The notes below the pieces were generated by a model. The model saw nothing but the letters and a program-made list of their open reading frames with translations. It searched no databases and was not told where the DNA came from. This document shows, piece after piece, positions 23,766 through 33,228 of a DNA stretch of 64,000 bases (its first letter is position 1; each line of letters begins with the position of its first letter). The translations under genes and the position numbers were made by a program. Origin of the DNA: JBCAXA01 sp038534295 (GTDB lineage Bacteria; Pseudomonadota; Gammaproteobacteria; Steroidobacterales; Woeseiaceae); NCBI GenBank assembly GCA_038534295.1, contig JBCAXA010000001.1, forward strand, positions 62,001 through 126,000. The letters are read 5' to 3'.

Positions 23766-24307
23766 CGCGCGTCTTTGCCGTCGCCGACGCTGGCGTTCAT
23801 TTGTGCCAGGATTTCGTCGGTGACGTCGACGACACCACTCGCGAACAGGACGCCTTCGCCAATAATCAGGTCGTAGCTGCCCGCCTTACCAAATTCGTTG
23901 ATCTGCTCACCGAGTGACTTCTGCAATGCTCCCAACAGCTCGTTGCGACGCAGATTTTGGTCCTCAACGAACTCCGATTTGAGTCGATCGATTTCGCGCT
24001 TGTCTTCGCGAAGGTCCTTTTCCGCGTTGCGGCGCTCCGCTTCGCTCATAACCTGCAAATCACGCTGTACGCGCTCGCTCTTCTCGATAAAGGACTGCTC
24101 TTTGGCTCTGATCGTATTGGCCCGCGGTGCAAACTCCTGCTCGAGTGATTCGAGCGTCGCCTTGGTTTGCGGCGACTCTTGCAGCAAGCGCTGCACGGAA
24201 ACAACGCCAATCTTTAGCGATTGCTGCGCGTGGGCCAACGGTGCGGTAAGCAAGCCGGCCGCGAGCGTCGCTGCAACTAGCGTTGTCGTGGTCCAGGTGA
24301 ATCTCAT
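23762..24307 (-). CDS. skp: Periplasmic chaperone Skp/OmpH
   Basis: Trimeric periplasmic chaperone that keeps outer-membrane proteins soluble on the way to BamA. From the chosen ATG the sequence starts with a signal peptide (MRFTWTTTTLVAATLAAGLL, cut after AHA), then LKIGVVSVQRLLQESPQTKA, a charged antiparallel helical arm rich in Glu, Arg and Lys, and a beta end SYDLIIGEGVLFASGVVDVT. This ATG has AGGA eight bases upstream; two other starts upstream would spoil the signal peptide. It follows bamA directly and precedes lpxD, as expected. Confidence 0.94.
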   Translation of the reverse strand: MRFTWTTTTLVAATLAAGLLTAPLAHAQQSLKIGVVSVQRLLQESPQTKATLESLEQEFAPRANTIRAKEQSFIEKSERVQRDLQVMSEAERRNAEKDLREDKREIDRLKSEFVEDQNLRRNELLGALQKSLGEQINEFGKAGSYDLIIGEGVLFASGVVDVTDEILAQMNASVGDGKDAR

Positions 24308-24324
24308 AACTGTCATCCTAGCGC

Positions 24325-26730
24325 TCAAAAAGCGTTACCAATGGAAAACTGGAAGCGTTCAACATCGTCGCCAAACAAGCGACTGTTGCCGCCAAAATCG
24401 TTGAGCGGAAATGCGTAACTGAAACGGAACAGGCCAAGCGGCGCTAGCCACTCAGCCGCGATACCGACACTTTGTTTTAGCTCTTCCTGGTCGAAATCGT
24501 AAGTGATCGGATCGCCGAGCCGATCCGTGAACGCCACCTCACCGGTGTTGAACACGTTACCAACGTCATAAAACAGAGAAAATCGCGCATTCCGCCGCCA
24601 TTTCTCAGGGGTCGGGATTATAAGCTCTGCTTGGGCTGCAACCAACAGGTTGCCGCCATACGGGTTGCCAAAGCTGTCTCGAGGGCCAAGTTCGGACTCG
24701 CGGAAACCGCGCACCGAGTCCGGTCCGCCGCCGAGAAACTGCTTATAAGGCGGCAGGGCCGTGGTGTCGCCGATGCCTTCGCCAAACGCGAATTCCCCGC
24801 TGAGGGCAAATGTAAAACCGGCCGGCAATCCAACATATTTCTGGATGTCGTAGCGCGCCGTGAAATATTCGACGTCACTGACCGGGATTGCCCAGTTGAC
24901 GACAAAGCGCTGGCGCGTGCCGCGATCGGCGAACAATGCCCGGTTGCGACTGTCGTACGACCAGCCAGCAATGAGCTCATAGGCGTTGAATTCGGAGATG
25001 ATGCCGTCGACCCCCAGCGCCGGCAGGAACGTCGTGGTGACGTCGCCATTGTTCAGCAGCCAATCCACTGACTGCGTCGTACCGTTCGAAAAGCCAGACA
25101 ACTCCGCGTTCTGCAGCGCGAACCCAAAACTGACGCTCTGGAATTCGCTGATCGGATAGCCGTAGTCGAGACTCGTCGTAATCGTCGTCGTCTGAAACTC
25201 GGACGCGCCGAAGAAGCTCTGATCGAGATCGCGATACGACAAACTAACGGTGCGGCGAATTCCGTCGATGGTTCGATAAGGATCGGTGTACGACAGGGCG
25301 TAGTTGGTTGAGAAGCTACTGGTGTTGATGTCGGCGGCGACACGATTGCCGGTGCCGAGAAAGTTCGAATGCACGAAGTTGCCGTTGAGAATCAAACGCT
25401 GCGCATCCGAATAGCCGATACCGCCGCCAAATTGGCCGGGCAAGCCATACTCGACATCGAAATTGACGTCGACCATATCCTGCGTGCCGGGCACCGGTGT
25501 CGTTTCGACTTCGACGTTCTCGATGTACGGCAAGCGCTGTAGACGAATCTTTGAACGGTCAACGAGCGTGTTGGAAAGGTACGAGCCTTCCATTTGCCGC
25601 ATCTCGCGACGTAACACCTCGTCATTGACCGAATCGATACCGTTGAAGTTGATGCGATTGACGTACATGCGGTTGTTCGGCTCGACGAACATCGCAATCT
25701 CGACTTCTTTGTTTTCGCGATCGAGCTCGGGTATTGGCTCGACTTCGGCTTCGGCGTAGCCGTCCTGACCGAGTCGGAACGCGATCAGCTCGCTAGACTG
25801 GGTCAAGCGCTGCAGATTAAAGGTCTCGCCCGGTTTTGCGAGGATGAGCTGACGCAGCTGCGCTTCGTCAACGACCATGCGACCGGCGAGCTTGATATCG
25901 GAGATGGTGTACTGCTCACCTTCGGCCACGTTGATGGTGATGTAGATGTCTTTTTTGTCGGGCGATATGGCGACCTGAGTCGACGTGACTTTGAAATCGG
26001 CATAGCCGCGGTCCATGTAATAGGACTTCAGCATCTCGATATCGCCTTCGAGGCCCTGCTGCGAGTATCGATCGTCCTGCCTAATGAACGACTGCCAGTT
26101 GGGCGTTTTCAGCTCGAACTGATCTTTCAGTGTCTCATCGGTAAAGGCGGCGTTGCCGACAATGTTGATCTGCCGGATCCGCGCTCGTTTGCCTTCCTTA
26201 ATATCGACCCCGATGCGCACCATGTTGTTGGGCCGGTCGGTGACGTTTGAACTGACACTGACGTTGTATTTACCGCGCGCGTAATACTGATCGGTCAAGA
26301 AGCGCTCGACGTCCTCGAGGACGCTACGATCAAACGACTTGCCGCGCGCCAGACCGGCGGCACGCAGCGACGACGTCAGATCTTCGGTCTTGATGTCTTT
26401 GTTGCCTTCAAGCGTGAAGGCCTCGATGGTCGGTCGTTCGCGCACGACCACTACCAGCGTCGTATCGTCGCGGCGCAGCTCGATACTCTGGAAAAGCCCT
26501 TCGCCGTAGAGCGCGCGAATCGCTTCTCGGGCTCGTTGCGCATCAACGGTATCGCCGAGGTTGATCGGCAGATAGTTGAACACGGTACCTTCAGCGATGC
26601 GCTGCAGTCCCTCGACACGAAGATCGGTCACGGTAAATGCTTCGAACGCGGCTGCGGACGCTTGCGAATGCGGCAAGACCGCAAGACCACAAGAAACCAG
26701 TGCAGCACAACTAACGGTGCGTAACGTCAA
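24325..26730 (-). CDS. bamA: Outer membrane protein assembly factor BamA
   Basis: Core of the BAM machine that inserts beta-barrel proteins into the outer membrane. The sequence has a signal peptide (cut near SQASA), five POTRA domains over about residues 30-430 (first: FTVTDLRVEGLQRIAEGTVF), and a 16-strand Omp85 barrel. The barrel carries the lid-lock motif GPDSVRGFRESELGPRD and ends in FQFSIGNAF, a typical C-terminal aromatic beta-signal. 801 residues is normal. Start is TTG behind a G-rich stretch. It follows rseP by 22 bases. Confidence 0.97.
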   Translation of the reverse strand: MTLRTVSCAALVSCGLAVLPHSQASAAAFEAFTVTDLRVEGLQRIAEGTVFNYLPINLGDTVDAQRAREAIRALYGEGLFQSIELRRDDTTLVVVVRERPTIEAFTLEGNKDIKTEDLTSSLRAAGLARGKSFDRSVLEDVERFLTDQYYARGKYNVSVSSNVTDRPNNMVRIGVDIKEGKRARIRQINIVGNAAFTDETLKDQFELKTPNWQSFIRQDDRYSQQGLEGDIEMLKSYYMDRGYADFKVTSTQVAISPDKKDIYITINVAEGEQYTISDIKLAGRMVVDEAQLRQLILAKPGETFNLQRLTQSSELIAFRLGQDGYAEAEVEPIPELDRENKEVEIAMFVEPNNRMYVNRINFNGIDSVNDEVLRREMRQMEGSYLSNTLVDRSKIRLQRLPYIENVEVETTPVPGTQDMVDVNFDVEYGLPGQFGGGIGYSDAQRLILNGNFVHSNFLGTGNRVAADINTSSFSTNYALSYTDPYRTIDGIRRTVSLSYRDLDQSFFGASEFQTTTITTSLDYGYPISEFQSVSFGFALQNAELSGFSNGTTQSVDWLLNNGDVTTTFLPALGVDGIISEFNAYELIAGWSYDSRNRALFADRGTRQRFVVNWAIPVSDVEYFTARYDIQKYVGLPAGFTFALSGEFAFGEGIGDTTALPPYKQFLGGGPDSVRGFRESELGPRDSFGNPYGGNLLVAAQAELIIPTPEKWRRNARFSLFYDVGNVFNTGEVAFTDRLGDPITYDFDQEELKQSVGIAAEWLAPLGLFRFSYAFPLNDFGGNSRLFGDDVERFQFSIGNAF

Positions 26731-26752
26731 ACCCCCTACCCCCGGTAAAACT

Positions 26753-28099
26753 TCAGAAGCCGAACTGTCTCAATACGTCGTTGTACGTCGCAAACAGCAT
26801 GACGCTCAGCAGCAGGAAGATGCCGAGCTGCTGACCGATCAGTTGTGCTCGCTCGGACATTGGCGAACCTTTGACCCATTCGATCGTCTGGTAAACGATT
26901 TGACCGCCATCGAGCATCGGCACCGGCAGCAGATTTAAGATGCCGAGACTGATACTGATAACGGCCAGAAAACGAATGTATTCCTGCCAACCGCGTTCTG
27001 CGGCCTTGCCGGCAAACTCGGCAATGCTCACCGGCCCCGACAGGTTTTTGACCGATACATCGCCGGTCAGCATGCGACCCAACATGCGCAACGTAAACGC
27101 GGTCTCGTCGACCAAGCGAACCACCGCCGCCGGCACCGCGTCGAGTGGACCCAACCGCGTTATTGTGAACGGCGATTGGTTGACGACGTTAAAGTAAAGA
27201 CCATCCTGACCCTCGATCGGTCGCGGCGTGACACCGACGGTCTGCTCGCGGCCGTCACGAACAAATGTCACCGCCAGCTCCCGCGGCTCCTCGAGCTCGC
27301 GAATAATTGCGGACATTTCGTTGAACGAGCGGATTGGCTCACCGTCGATCGCCGTGATCAAGTCGCCGCGCTGCAGACCTGCCGCGGCCGCGGCGCCGCC
27401 CGCGCGCACCTCTTCCAAAAGGGCCGGCGGCACCCATGGGCGAAAACCGAGCGTCGACAGCACCGTGCCGGGCTCCTCGAGCCGCGACGCCGCCCGCGGG
27501 ACGGTCATCGTCACGGCGCGGCGCTGGCCGCTTTCGCCCTCAACCGTAAGCCGAATTTCGCCGTCGCCGACCATGTCGTCGACGATGGCGAGGAAGGCCT
27601 TTTCCCAGCCGATCACATTGCGGCCGGCGACGGCAACGATCGTATCGCCGCTGGTAAGCCCCGCTTCGGACGCCGGCGTGTTATCGGTGACCTCACCGAT
27701 CATCGGCTTTTGCACGGCCACGCCGATCATGTACAGCAGCCAAAAAGCCACGATGACGAACAGAAAATTGAACGCCGGCCCGGCCAACAGCACGGCGATG
27801 CGTTGCCAGATCGGCTGTGCTTGGAAACTTCGCGCGCGATCGGCAGGGTCGACAGACCCTTCGCGCTCATCGAGCATTTTGACGTAACCGCCGAGCGGCA
27901 GCGACGAAATACAGTATTCGGTCTGATCGGCGCCAAGCCGACGCGTGTAGATGGGCCGACCGAATCCGATGGAAAAACGCAACACTTTGATGCCGCACAG
28001 ACGGGCAACAATGTAGTGGCCGTACTCGTGCACCGCGACCAGCAAGCTGATCGCGACCAAGAACGCCAACGGATACAAAATGAAATTGACTACCGACAT
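26753..28099 (-). CDS. rseP: Site-2 zinc metalloprotease RseP
   Basis: Intramembrane protease that cleaves anti-sigma factor RseA and remnant signal peptides. The zinc-binding HExxH motif lies in the first transmembrane helix (LLVAVHEYGHYIVARLCG); two PDZ domains follow (GEVTDNTPASEAGLTSGDTI and RAGGAAAAAGLQRGDLITAI), then the NLLPVPMLDGGQIVYQTIE motif supplying the third zinc ligand. The open frame starts 17 codons earlier, but MSVVNFILYPLAFLVAI matches family starts and gives 448 residues (E. coli 450). dxr, which usually precedes rseP, is absent from the 113-base gap to cdsA. Confidence 0.96.
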   Translation of the reverse strand: MSVVNFILYPLAFLVAISLLVAVHEYGHYIVARLCGIKVLRFSIGFGRPIYTRRLGADQTEYCISSLPLGGYVKMLDEREGSVDPADRARSFQAQPIWQRIAVLLAGPAFNFLFVIVAFWLLYMIGVAVQKPMIGEVTDNTPASEAGLTSGDTIVAVAGRNVIGWEKAFLAIVDDMVGDGEIRLTVEGESGQRRAVTMTVPRAASRLEEPGTVLSTLGFRPWVPPALLEEVRAGGAAAAAGLQRGDLITAIDGEPIRSFNEMSAIIRELEEPRELAVTFVRDGREQTVGVTPRPIEGQDGLYFNVVNQSPFTITRLGPLDAVPAAVVRLVDETAFTLRMLGRMLTGDVSVKNLSGPVSIAEFAGKAAERGWQEYIRFLAVISISLGILNLLPVPMLDGGQIVYQTIEWVKGSPMSERAQLIGQQLGIFLLLSVMLFATYNDVLRQFGF

Positions 28100-28212
28100 T
28101 TCAACGGCCGTAAGACTTGCCCCACAAACAAAGGACCGCTGCGAAAACAACGGGTTCCCTGATTATCGCAAAGATGTTAGCAAAGCTGGCCATGGTGAAC
28201 CTGAACGTTGCC

Positions 28213-29010
28213 TTAACCGGCCAATGCCGGTAACGCAATCGCAAACAACGGCGCCCCAGCGCAGATGCTGTCAACCCGATCGAGCAGGCCGCCGTGGCCC
28301 GGAAAAAGCGTGCCGCTGTCTTTGACGCCGGCGTTGCGTTTGAACATGCTGACCGTAAGATCGCCGATGACCGATACCGCAGCGGTCGCAGCCGACAGCA
28401 ATGTCACCGGCAAGATTGGCAACCCGAGATACCAGGCACCGAAGGCACCGACCGCAGCGCTGGTTAGCAGCCCACCGAACACACCTTCCCAACTCTTGCC
28501 CGGGCTGACGCGTGGCGCGAGCTTCACAGACCCAAACCTGCGGCCGAAAAAATACGCACCGACGTCCGCTGCCCAAATGACCCCCAGCAGCATGAGCAGG
28601 CGGTAATCGCCTTGCGGCCCGTCGAACACGAACGCCAAAGCTACGAACGCCGGCACAAGAATTGTCAGACCAGCAACGAACACGACCGGGCTACCGAACG
28701 ACACCGGAAAGCGCAGGATGACAATAAACGCCGCCAGCCAGAAAGCGAGCGCTAGCCAAAGAATGGCGTGTCGGCCTCCCGAAACGTCGGCGCTCAGCCA
28801 CCAGATCGCGACAAACACGCCGGCCGCCACCAGCGCGTAACCGATAGCAAATGGTGAGCGCCGCGACGTCATCAAGGTGCCCCACTCCCACGCGGCCATT
28901 GCGACGATCGCGATCAGTACCGCGAACGTGCCGATGTTCGGCATGAGAAAAATTGCGCTTAGAACAAGCGCAAGCGCCACCAGCGCGGAAAGCACGCGCT
29001 TGGCCAGCAT
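28213..29010 (-). CDS. cdsA: Phosphatidate cytidylyltransferase
   Basis: Makes CDP-diacylglycerol from phosphatidate and CTP, feeding all phospholipid synthesis; integral inner membrane enzyme. Multiple hydrophobic helices are visible, and the C-terminal CDP-DAG synthase signature includes SPGKSWEGVFGGLL, SVIGDLTVSMFKRNAGVKDS and LFPGHGGLLDRVDS. The frame is open into uppS, but the ATG (MLAKRVLSALVALA) shares a base with the uppS stop (TGATG), giving 265 residues and a proper first membrane helix. Confidence 0.96.
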   Translation of the reverse strand: MLAKRVLSALVALALVLSAIFLMPNIGTFAVLIAIVAMAAWEWGTLMTSRRSPFAIGYALVAAGVFVAIWWLSADVSGGRHAILWLALAFWLAAFIVILRFPVSFGSPVVFVAGLTILVPAFVALAFVFDGPQGDYRLLMLLGVIWAADVGAYFFGRRFGSVKLAPRVSPGKSWEGVFGGLLTSAAVGAFGAWYLGLPILPVTLLSAATAAVSVIGDLTVSMFKRNAGVKDSGTLFPGHGGLLDRVDSICAGAPLFAIALPALAG

Positions 29011-29750
29011 CAGGCTTTGCGCACCTGCTCTGACGTACGTCCGTGACGCCGCTGCCGACCGCTGTACGCTTCGAGCGCAGCCTCGAATGCGTCGACGGTA
29101 AAATCGGGCCACAAAGTCTCAGTGAAATACAGCTCACTGTACGCGAGCTGCCAAAGCAAGAAATTACTGACCCGAAGCTCTCCGCCGGTGCGAATCAGCA
29201 AATCGGGCGCCGGATAATCGCCCAACTGCAGAAACGGCGCCAAAGACTCCTCGGAAATTTCCTCCGGTGCCAAGCCCGCTTCGAGCGCCAACCTAGCGGC
29301 ATTAGCGATGTCCCATCGTCCGCCGTAGGCGGCCGCGATACTCAGTCGTAGACCCTGATTGTTGGCCGTCAATGCTTCGGCCTCGTGCATCTTTTGGCGC
29401 AATAGCCCAGACAGCCGCGACAACTCACCGACAAACCGCAGGCGCACGTCGTTCTCGTGGAGCTCTTTGACTTCGCGATCCAGTGCCTCGATGAAAAGGC
29501 GCATCAGCGCAGACACTTCCTCTCGAGGGCGGCGGAAATTCTCGCTGGAGAACGCGAACAGCGTGAGGTATTGCACGCCCCGCTCTGCCGCATAGCGCAC
29601 CGTGTCGCGAACCGGCTTGATCCCGGCACGATGACCGAGATGACGCAATTTGCCGCGTTGCCGCGCCCAGCGACCGTTGCCGTCCATGATGATGGCAACG
29701 TGGCGCGGCGAATCGCCGGGCGTCGCTGCGATCGATTCCTTGGTGGCCAC
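29010..29750 (-). CDS. uppS: Undecaprenyl diphosphate synthase
   Basis: Cis-prenyltransferase that extends farnesyl diphosphate with isopentenyl diphosphate to the C55 carrier used for peptidoglycan and LPS. Motifs: HVAIIMDGNGRWARQRG (catalytic Asp), HRAGIKPVRDTVRYA, YLTLFAFSSENFRRP and DLLIRTGGELRVSNFLLWQ. 246 residues, GTG start. It follows frr and precedes cdsA. It needs isopentenyl diphosphate, whose usual MEP-pathway genes dxr, ispD and ispF are missing from their customary places in this window. Confidence 0.97.
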   Translation of the reverse strand: MATKESIAATPGDSPRHVAIIMDGNGRWARQRGKLRHLGHRAGIKPVRDTVRYAAERGVQYLTLFAFSSENFRRPREEVSALMRLFIEALDREVKELHENDVRLRFVGELSRLSGLLRQKMHEAEALTANNQGLRLSIAAAYGGRWDIANAARLALEAGLAPEEISEESLAPFLQLGDYPAPDLLIRTGGELRVSNFLLWQLAYSELYFTETLWPDFTVDAFEAALEAYSGRQRRHGRTSEQVRKA

Positions 29751-29764
29751 GATCGAACCCGAGC

Positions 29765-30322
29765 TCAGACTTCGAGCAGCTCGACTTCTTTATCGGCGAG
29801 GATCTTGTCGATCTCTGCGACGTATTTGTCGGTAAGCGCCTGCACCTCATCGTGCATCCGACGCTCCTCGTCTTCGCTGATTTCTTTTTCTTTGAGCAAA
29901 GACTTGGTGTCGCTCAATGCATCGCGCCGCACGTTGCGGACCGCCACGCGGCCGCCCTCGGCCTCCTGACGAACGACCCTGATTAGATCCTTGCGTCGCT
30001 CCTCGGTCAGTGGCGGCAGTGGCACACGGATCACGGTGCCAGCGCTTGCCGGATTGAGTCCGAGATCCGAATCGCGGATCGCCTTCTCGACAACAGCGAC
30101 CATGGGTTTCTCCCACGGCGTCACTGTCAATGTGCGCGAATCTTCGACGCCAACGTTTGCTACCTGACTCAGGGGCACGTCGGAGCCGTAGTACTCGACC
30201 TGAATGTGATCGAGCAGACTGGTGTGCGCGCGACCCGTTCGGATCTTGGTAAACGCCTGTCCAAGCGCCGCGACACTCTTGGCCATACGTTCGGCGGCGT
30301 CTTTTTTGATGTCGTCCAACAT
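29765..30322 (-). CDS. frr: Ribosome recycling factor
   Basis: Splits post-termination ribosomes together with EF-G. The 185-residue length and the full pattern are standard: [17 protein letters not shown] at the start, [60 protein letters not shown] and [20 protein letters not shown], followed by the long helical C-terminal domain. It follows pyrH by about 15 bases and precedes uppS, the conserved order. Confidence 0.98.
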   Translation of the reverse strand: MLDDIKKDAAERMAKSVAALGQAFTKIRTGRAHTSLLDHIQVEYYGSDVPLSQVANVGVEDSRTLTVTPWEKPMVAVVEKAIRDSDLGLNPASAGTVIRVPLPPLTEERRKDLIRVVRQEAEGGRVAVRNVRRDALSDTKSLLKEKEISEDEERRMHDEVQALTDKYVAEIDKILADKEVELLEV

Positions 30323-30338
30323 AGATCGATCTCGAAAC

Positions 30339-31058
30339 TCAAGTAGTGACTAGCGTACCGACGTCCTCGCCGCGCACGATTCGGGCGAGATCGCCGGCGC
30401 TGTTCATGTTGAAAACGCGCAGCGGCAGCGAATTGTCGCGACACATGACGATCGCGGTCGCGTCCATCACGCGGAGTTTGTCCGTCAACACCCGATCGAA
30501 AGACAAGGTCGAATAGCGCTTGGCGTTCGGATTGGTTTTCGGGTCCGCGTCATAGACGCCGTCAACCTTGGTCGCCTTCAGCAGCATGTCGGCACCAATC
30601 TCGATGGCTCGCAGACTCGCAGCGGTGTCGGTCGTGAAAAACGGATTGCCCGTACCGGCCGCCAAGATGACGACGCGGCCTTTTTCGAGATGGCGAATCG
30701 CCCGTCGGCGGATGTAATCCTCGCAGACCTCGTGAATTTTTAGCGCCGACATGACCCGCGCAAACACACCCTGCGACTCGAGCGCATCTTGTAGCGCCAA
30801 CGCGTTGATGACGGTTGCCAGCATGCCCATGTGATCGCCGGTCACCCGATCCATCCCGGCACGGGCAAGTCCCGCACCGCGAAAGATGTTGCCACCGCCG
30901 ATGACCACGCCGACCTCGATGCCGGCCGCCTGGACTTCGCGGATCTCGCCGGCGATTCGCTTAATGATTGCCGGGTCGATGCCATAGTCGACCTCGCCGA
31001 GCAAAGCTTCGCCACTCAGCTTGAGCAGAATACGCTTCAGTTCAGGGCGATCGTTCAT
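30339..31058 (-). CDS. pyrH: UMP kinase
   Basis: Phosphorylates UMP to UDP; a hexameric amino-acid-kinase-fold enzyme. Blocks seen: [80 protein letters not shown] and [20 protein letters not shown]. 239 residues, ATG start. The rpsB-tsf-pyrH-frr order is kept. Confidence 0.98.
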   Translation of the reverse strand: MNDRPELKRILLKLSGEALLGEVDYGIDPAIIKRIAGEIREVQAAGIEVGVVIGGGNIFRGAGLARAGMDRVTGDHMGMLATVINALALQDALESQGVFARVMSALKIHEVCEDYIRRRAIRHLEKGRVVILAAGTGNPFFTTDTAASLRAIEIGADMLLKATKVDGVYDADPKTNPNAKRYSTLSFDRVLTDKLRVMDATAIVMCRDNSLPLRVFNMNSAGDLARIVRGEDVGTLVTT

Positions 31059-31093
31059 CGTACTTCGCGGCCTTGCTGCCTTCGGCGGACGAG

Positions 31094-32005
31094 TTAGGCA
31101 GCTGCTCCGTCGGTCGCGTCGTCTTTGCCTTTGGCGTCTTCGATTTGCTTCATGACCTCTTCGGCAAAGTTATCCTGTTTCTTCTCGATACCTTCGCCGA
31201 CTTCGTAGCGTACGAAGCCGAGAATCTCAGCGCCCTTCTGCTTGGCGAGCTTGCCGACCGTCAGGTCCGGATCTTTGACGAAAGGTTGACCGAGCAGCGT
31301 GATCTCGCCGAGATACTTGCGCAGCCGGCCTTCCACCATTTTGGCAACGATGTCGTCGGGTTTACCGCTGTCTTGGGCCTGCTCGGTCAAAATCCGGCGC
31401 TCGTTGTCGAGCTTTTCGGCCGGCACACCAGCCTCGTCGACGCACAGCGGCGCACTGGCCGAAACATGCATCGCAATGTCGCGCCCGAAATCGGCGTCGC
31501 CGCCTTTGTAGGCAACCAGCGCTGCGATTCGGCTGCCGTGGACGTACGATGCAATCGCACCGCCATCGGTCGGCAGACGCTCGAAACGGCGCACGCCGAC
31601 GTTCTCGCCGACTTTCGCAACGAGTTCGGTACGCGCTTCGGCGATGCTTTTACCACCGGCATATTCGACGTCGTTGAGCGCCGCGACGCTGTCCGGCGCA
31701 GCCTCCAGCACGCGCTGGGCAACCGTATCGGCGAAGCTCATGAAGTTCTCGTCTTTCGCAACGAAGTCGGTCTCTGAGTTGACCTCTACGACAATGGATT
31801 CATCGCTTGACGATTTGACGACGACGACACCCTCGGCCGCTGTACGACCCGATTTCTTGTCGGCCTTCGCCTGGCCGCTCTTGCGCAAGTGCTCGATGGC
31901 AGCGTCAATGTCGCCGCCGGTCGCAACCAGCGCTTTCTTGCACTCCATCATGCCGGCGCCGGTACGGTCGCGAAGTTCCTTCACCAGTGCTGCGGTTACA
32001 GCCAT
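31094..32005 (-). CDS. tsf: Elongation factor Ts
   Basis: Guanine nucleotide exchange factor for EF-Tu. The N-terminal UBA-like segment [20 protein letters not shown], the [20 protein letters not shown] core motif and [16 protein letters not shown] are diagnostic. 303 residues is somewhat longer than E. coli (283), because of an acidic, Lys/Asp-rich C-terminal tail. It is downstream of rpsB, with a hairpin in the 66-base gap that may set the relative expression of the two genes. Confidence 0.97.
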   Translation of the reverse strand: MAVTAALVKELRDRTGAGMMECKKALVATGGDIDAAIEHLRKSGQAKADKKSGRTAAEGVVVVKSSSDESIVVEVNSETDFVAKDENFMSFADTVAQRVLEAAPDSVAALNDVEYAGGKSIAEARTELVAKVGENVGVRRFERLPTDGGAIASYVHGSRIAALVAYKGGDADFGRDIAMHVSASAPLCVDEAGVPAEKLDNERRILTEQAQDSGKPDDIVAKMVEGRLRKYLGEITLLGQPFVKDPDLTVGKLAKQKGAEILGFVRYEVGEGIEKKQDNFAEEVMKQIEDAKGKDDATDGAAA

Positions 32006-32032
32006 TTTCGTTTGTCCTCGATTGTCAGTTGC

Positions 32033-32054
32033 AGCGTCGCTTGGAGTCGACGCT
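32033..32054 (-). promoter_or_regulatory. rpsB-tsf intercistronic hairpin
   Basis: A perfect 7-base inverted repeat, AGCGTCG and CGACGCT, separated by an 8-base loop, lies between the rpsB stop and the tsf start. No T-run follows, so it is not a full intrinsic terminator. E. coli also has an attenuating structure between these two genes. Here it may lower readthrough into tsf or protect the rpsB mRNA end; this is inference from position and symmetry only. Confidence 0.5.
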
Positions 32055-32071
32055 CGCAGAGTTACGTGGGT

Positions 32072-33013
32072 TCAGTTCGCGTCGCCTTGCGACGCAGACG
32101 CAGCACCGTTCTCGGCTGCCGGCGTCGGCGCATCGTCCGCTTTGGCCTCGGCCTTGCCGTCCGATTTCGCCGCGGCCTTCGCATCCGCAGTTTCTGCAGC
32201 GGGTTTTTTCGGCGCGGCTCGGCGTGTGGCTTTCTTCTTGCCGCGACCGGTTTTCTTCGCGGCGACTTTGCGCGGATTACCGTCCTCATCGAGCTCGACG
32301 AATTCGTCATCGCCGAGATTCGCTTCGGGTACCGATGCTTTGCCGTCGAGCACCGCATCCGCCATCATCTCCGCGTAGAGCTGAATGGCCCGCATCGCGT
32401 CGTCGTTGCCGGGAATCACGTACGCGATACCTTCGGGGGAGCAATTTGTGTCAACAACGGCAATCACCGGAATACCCAGCGTGGTTGCCTCTTTGACCGC
32501 AATGTCCTCGTGGTTAACGTCTACGACGAACAACGCGTCCGGTAGACCGCTCATCGCTTTGATACCGCCCAGCGAGCGTTCCAATTTTTGTTTCTCGCGG
32601 TTGAGCCCAAGCACCTCTTTCTTGGTCAGTTGATCGAAGGTGCCGTCTTCAGCCATTTGCTCGAGCGCTTCGAGACGCTTGATCGACTGGCGGATGGTCT
32701 TGTAGTTGGTCAGCATGCCGCCCAGCCAACGATAGCTAACGAACGGCTGGCCGCAGCGTTGCGCCTGCGTAGCGATCGCATCGCGAGCGGAACGCTTGGT
32801 GCCAACGAACAACACGCGGCCGTTATTGGCCACGAGGTTCTTTACAAACTGGCTGGCTTCGAGCGCCATCGGCAGCGAGCGCTCGAGATTGATGATGTGG
32901 ATCTTGTTGCGCTCGCCGAAAATGAACGGAGCCATTTTCGGGTTCCAATAGCGCGTCTGGTGACCGAAATGCACGCCAGCCTCTAGCATCTGGCGCATAG
33001 TTACGTCAGGCAT
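32072..33013 (-). CDS. rpsB: 30S ribosomal protein S2 with long C-terminal extension
   Basis: Small-subunit protein, essential for translation initiation. The S2 core is complete to about residue 235: [99 protein letters not shown] and [20 protein letters not shown]. After this come about 75 extra residues rich in Lys and Ala ([20 protein letters not shown]) ending in an acidic Ala-rich tail, compared with 241 residues in E. coli S2. The extension reads in frame with no stop, so it appears genuine. The 5' leader is over 100 bases from the predicted promoter. Confidence 0.97.
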   Translation of the reverse strand: MPDVTMRQMLEAGVHFGHQTRYWNPKMAPFIFGERNKIHIINLERSLPMALEASQFVKNLVANNGRVLFVGTKRSARDAIATQAQRCGQPFVSYRWLGGMLTNYKTIRQSIKRLEALEQMAEDGTFDQLTKKEVLGLNREKQKLERSLGGIKAMSGLPDALFVVDVNHEDIAVKEATTLGIPVIAVVDTNCSPEGIAYVIPGNDDAMRAIQLYAEMMADAVLDGKASVPEANLGDDEFVELDEDGNPRKVAAKKTGRGKKKATRRAAPKKPAAETADAKAAAKSDGKAEAKADDAPTPAAENGAASASQGDAN

Positions 33014-33128
33014 TTAGATTTCCTCGGGTTAAGCCTCCGCGACTCCCGACACGCAACCCCTTTTTAAGTGGGGCACCCAGCGTGCCGTGACGAACCGCGT
33101 GTGAAATAATTGCTTGAAAAGCGCGCGC

Positions 33129-33157
33129 TTTATACCATATTCGCTGCAGAGCAACAA
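33129..33157 (-). promoter_or_regulatory. Predicted sigma-70 promoter of rpsB
   Basis: On the minus strand there is TTGTTG, a 17-base spacer and TATAAA, about 115 bases upstream of the rpsB ATG. The leader between them contains a small GC stem (CCCC/GGGG around an A/T loop, 33057-33073) and could carry the S2 autoregulatory element known from other gammaproteobacteria, but I cannot fold it reliably by eye. The same interval must also serve map on the other strand, for which TTGAAA at 33114-33119 is a candidate -35. Confidence 0.6.
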
Positions 33158-33228
33158 ACTGATTTGATGAGAGGTTTCAAGCTTTGCGAACCCCGCAGCC
33201 CGAGCCGCGCACGACACCCGCCGACCGA

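Noticed and set aside
27176..28162. Long plus-strand open frame (328 codons) opposite rseP
   Set aside because: Antisense to the rseP PDZ and protease regions; rich in Arg, His, Gln and Asp without any recognisable domain.
28100..28212. Possible remnant of dxr between cdsA and rseP
   Set aside because: Only 113 bases, and no reductase motif or degraded frame could be recognised on either strand.
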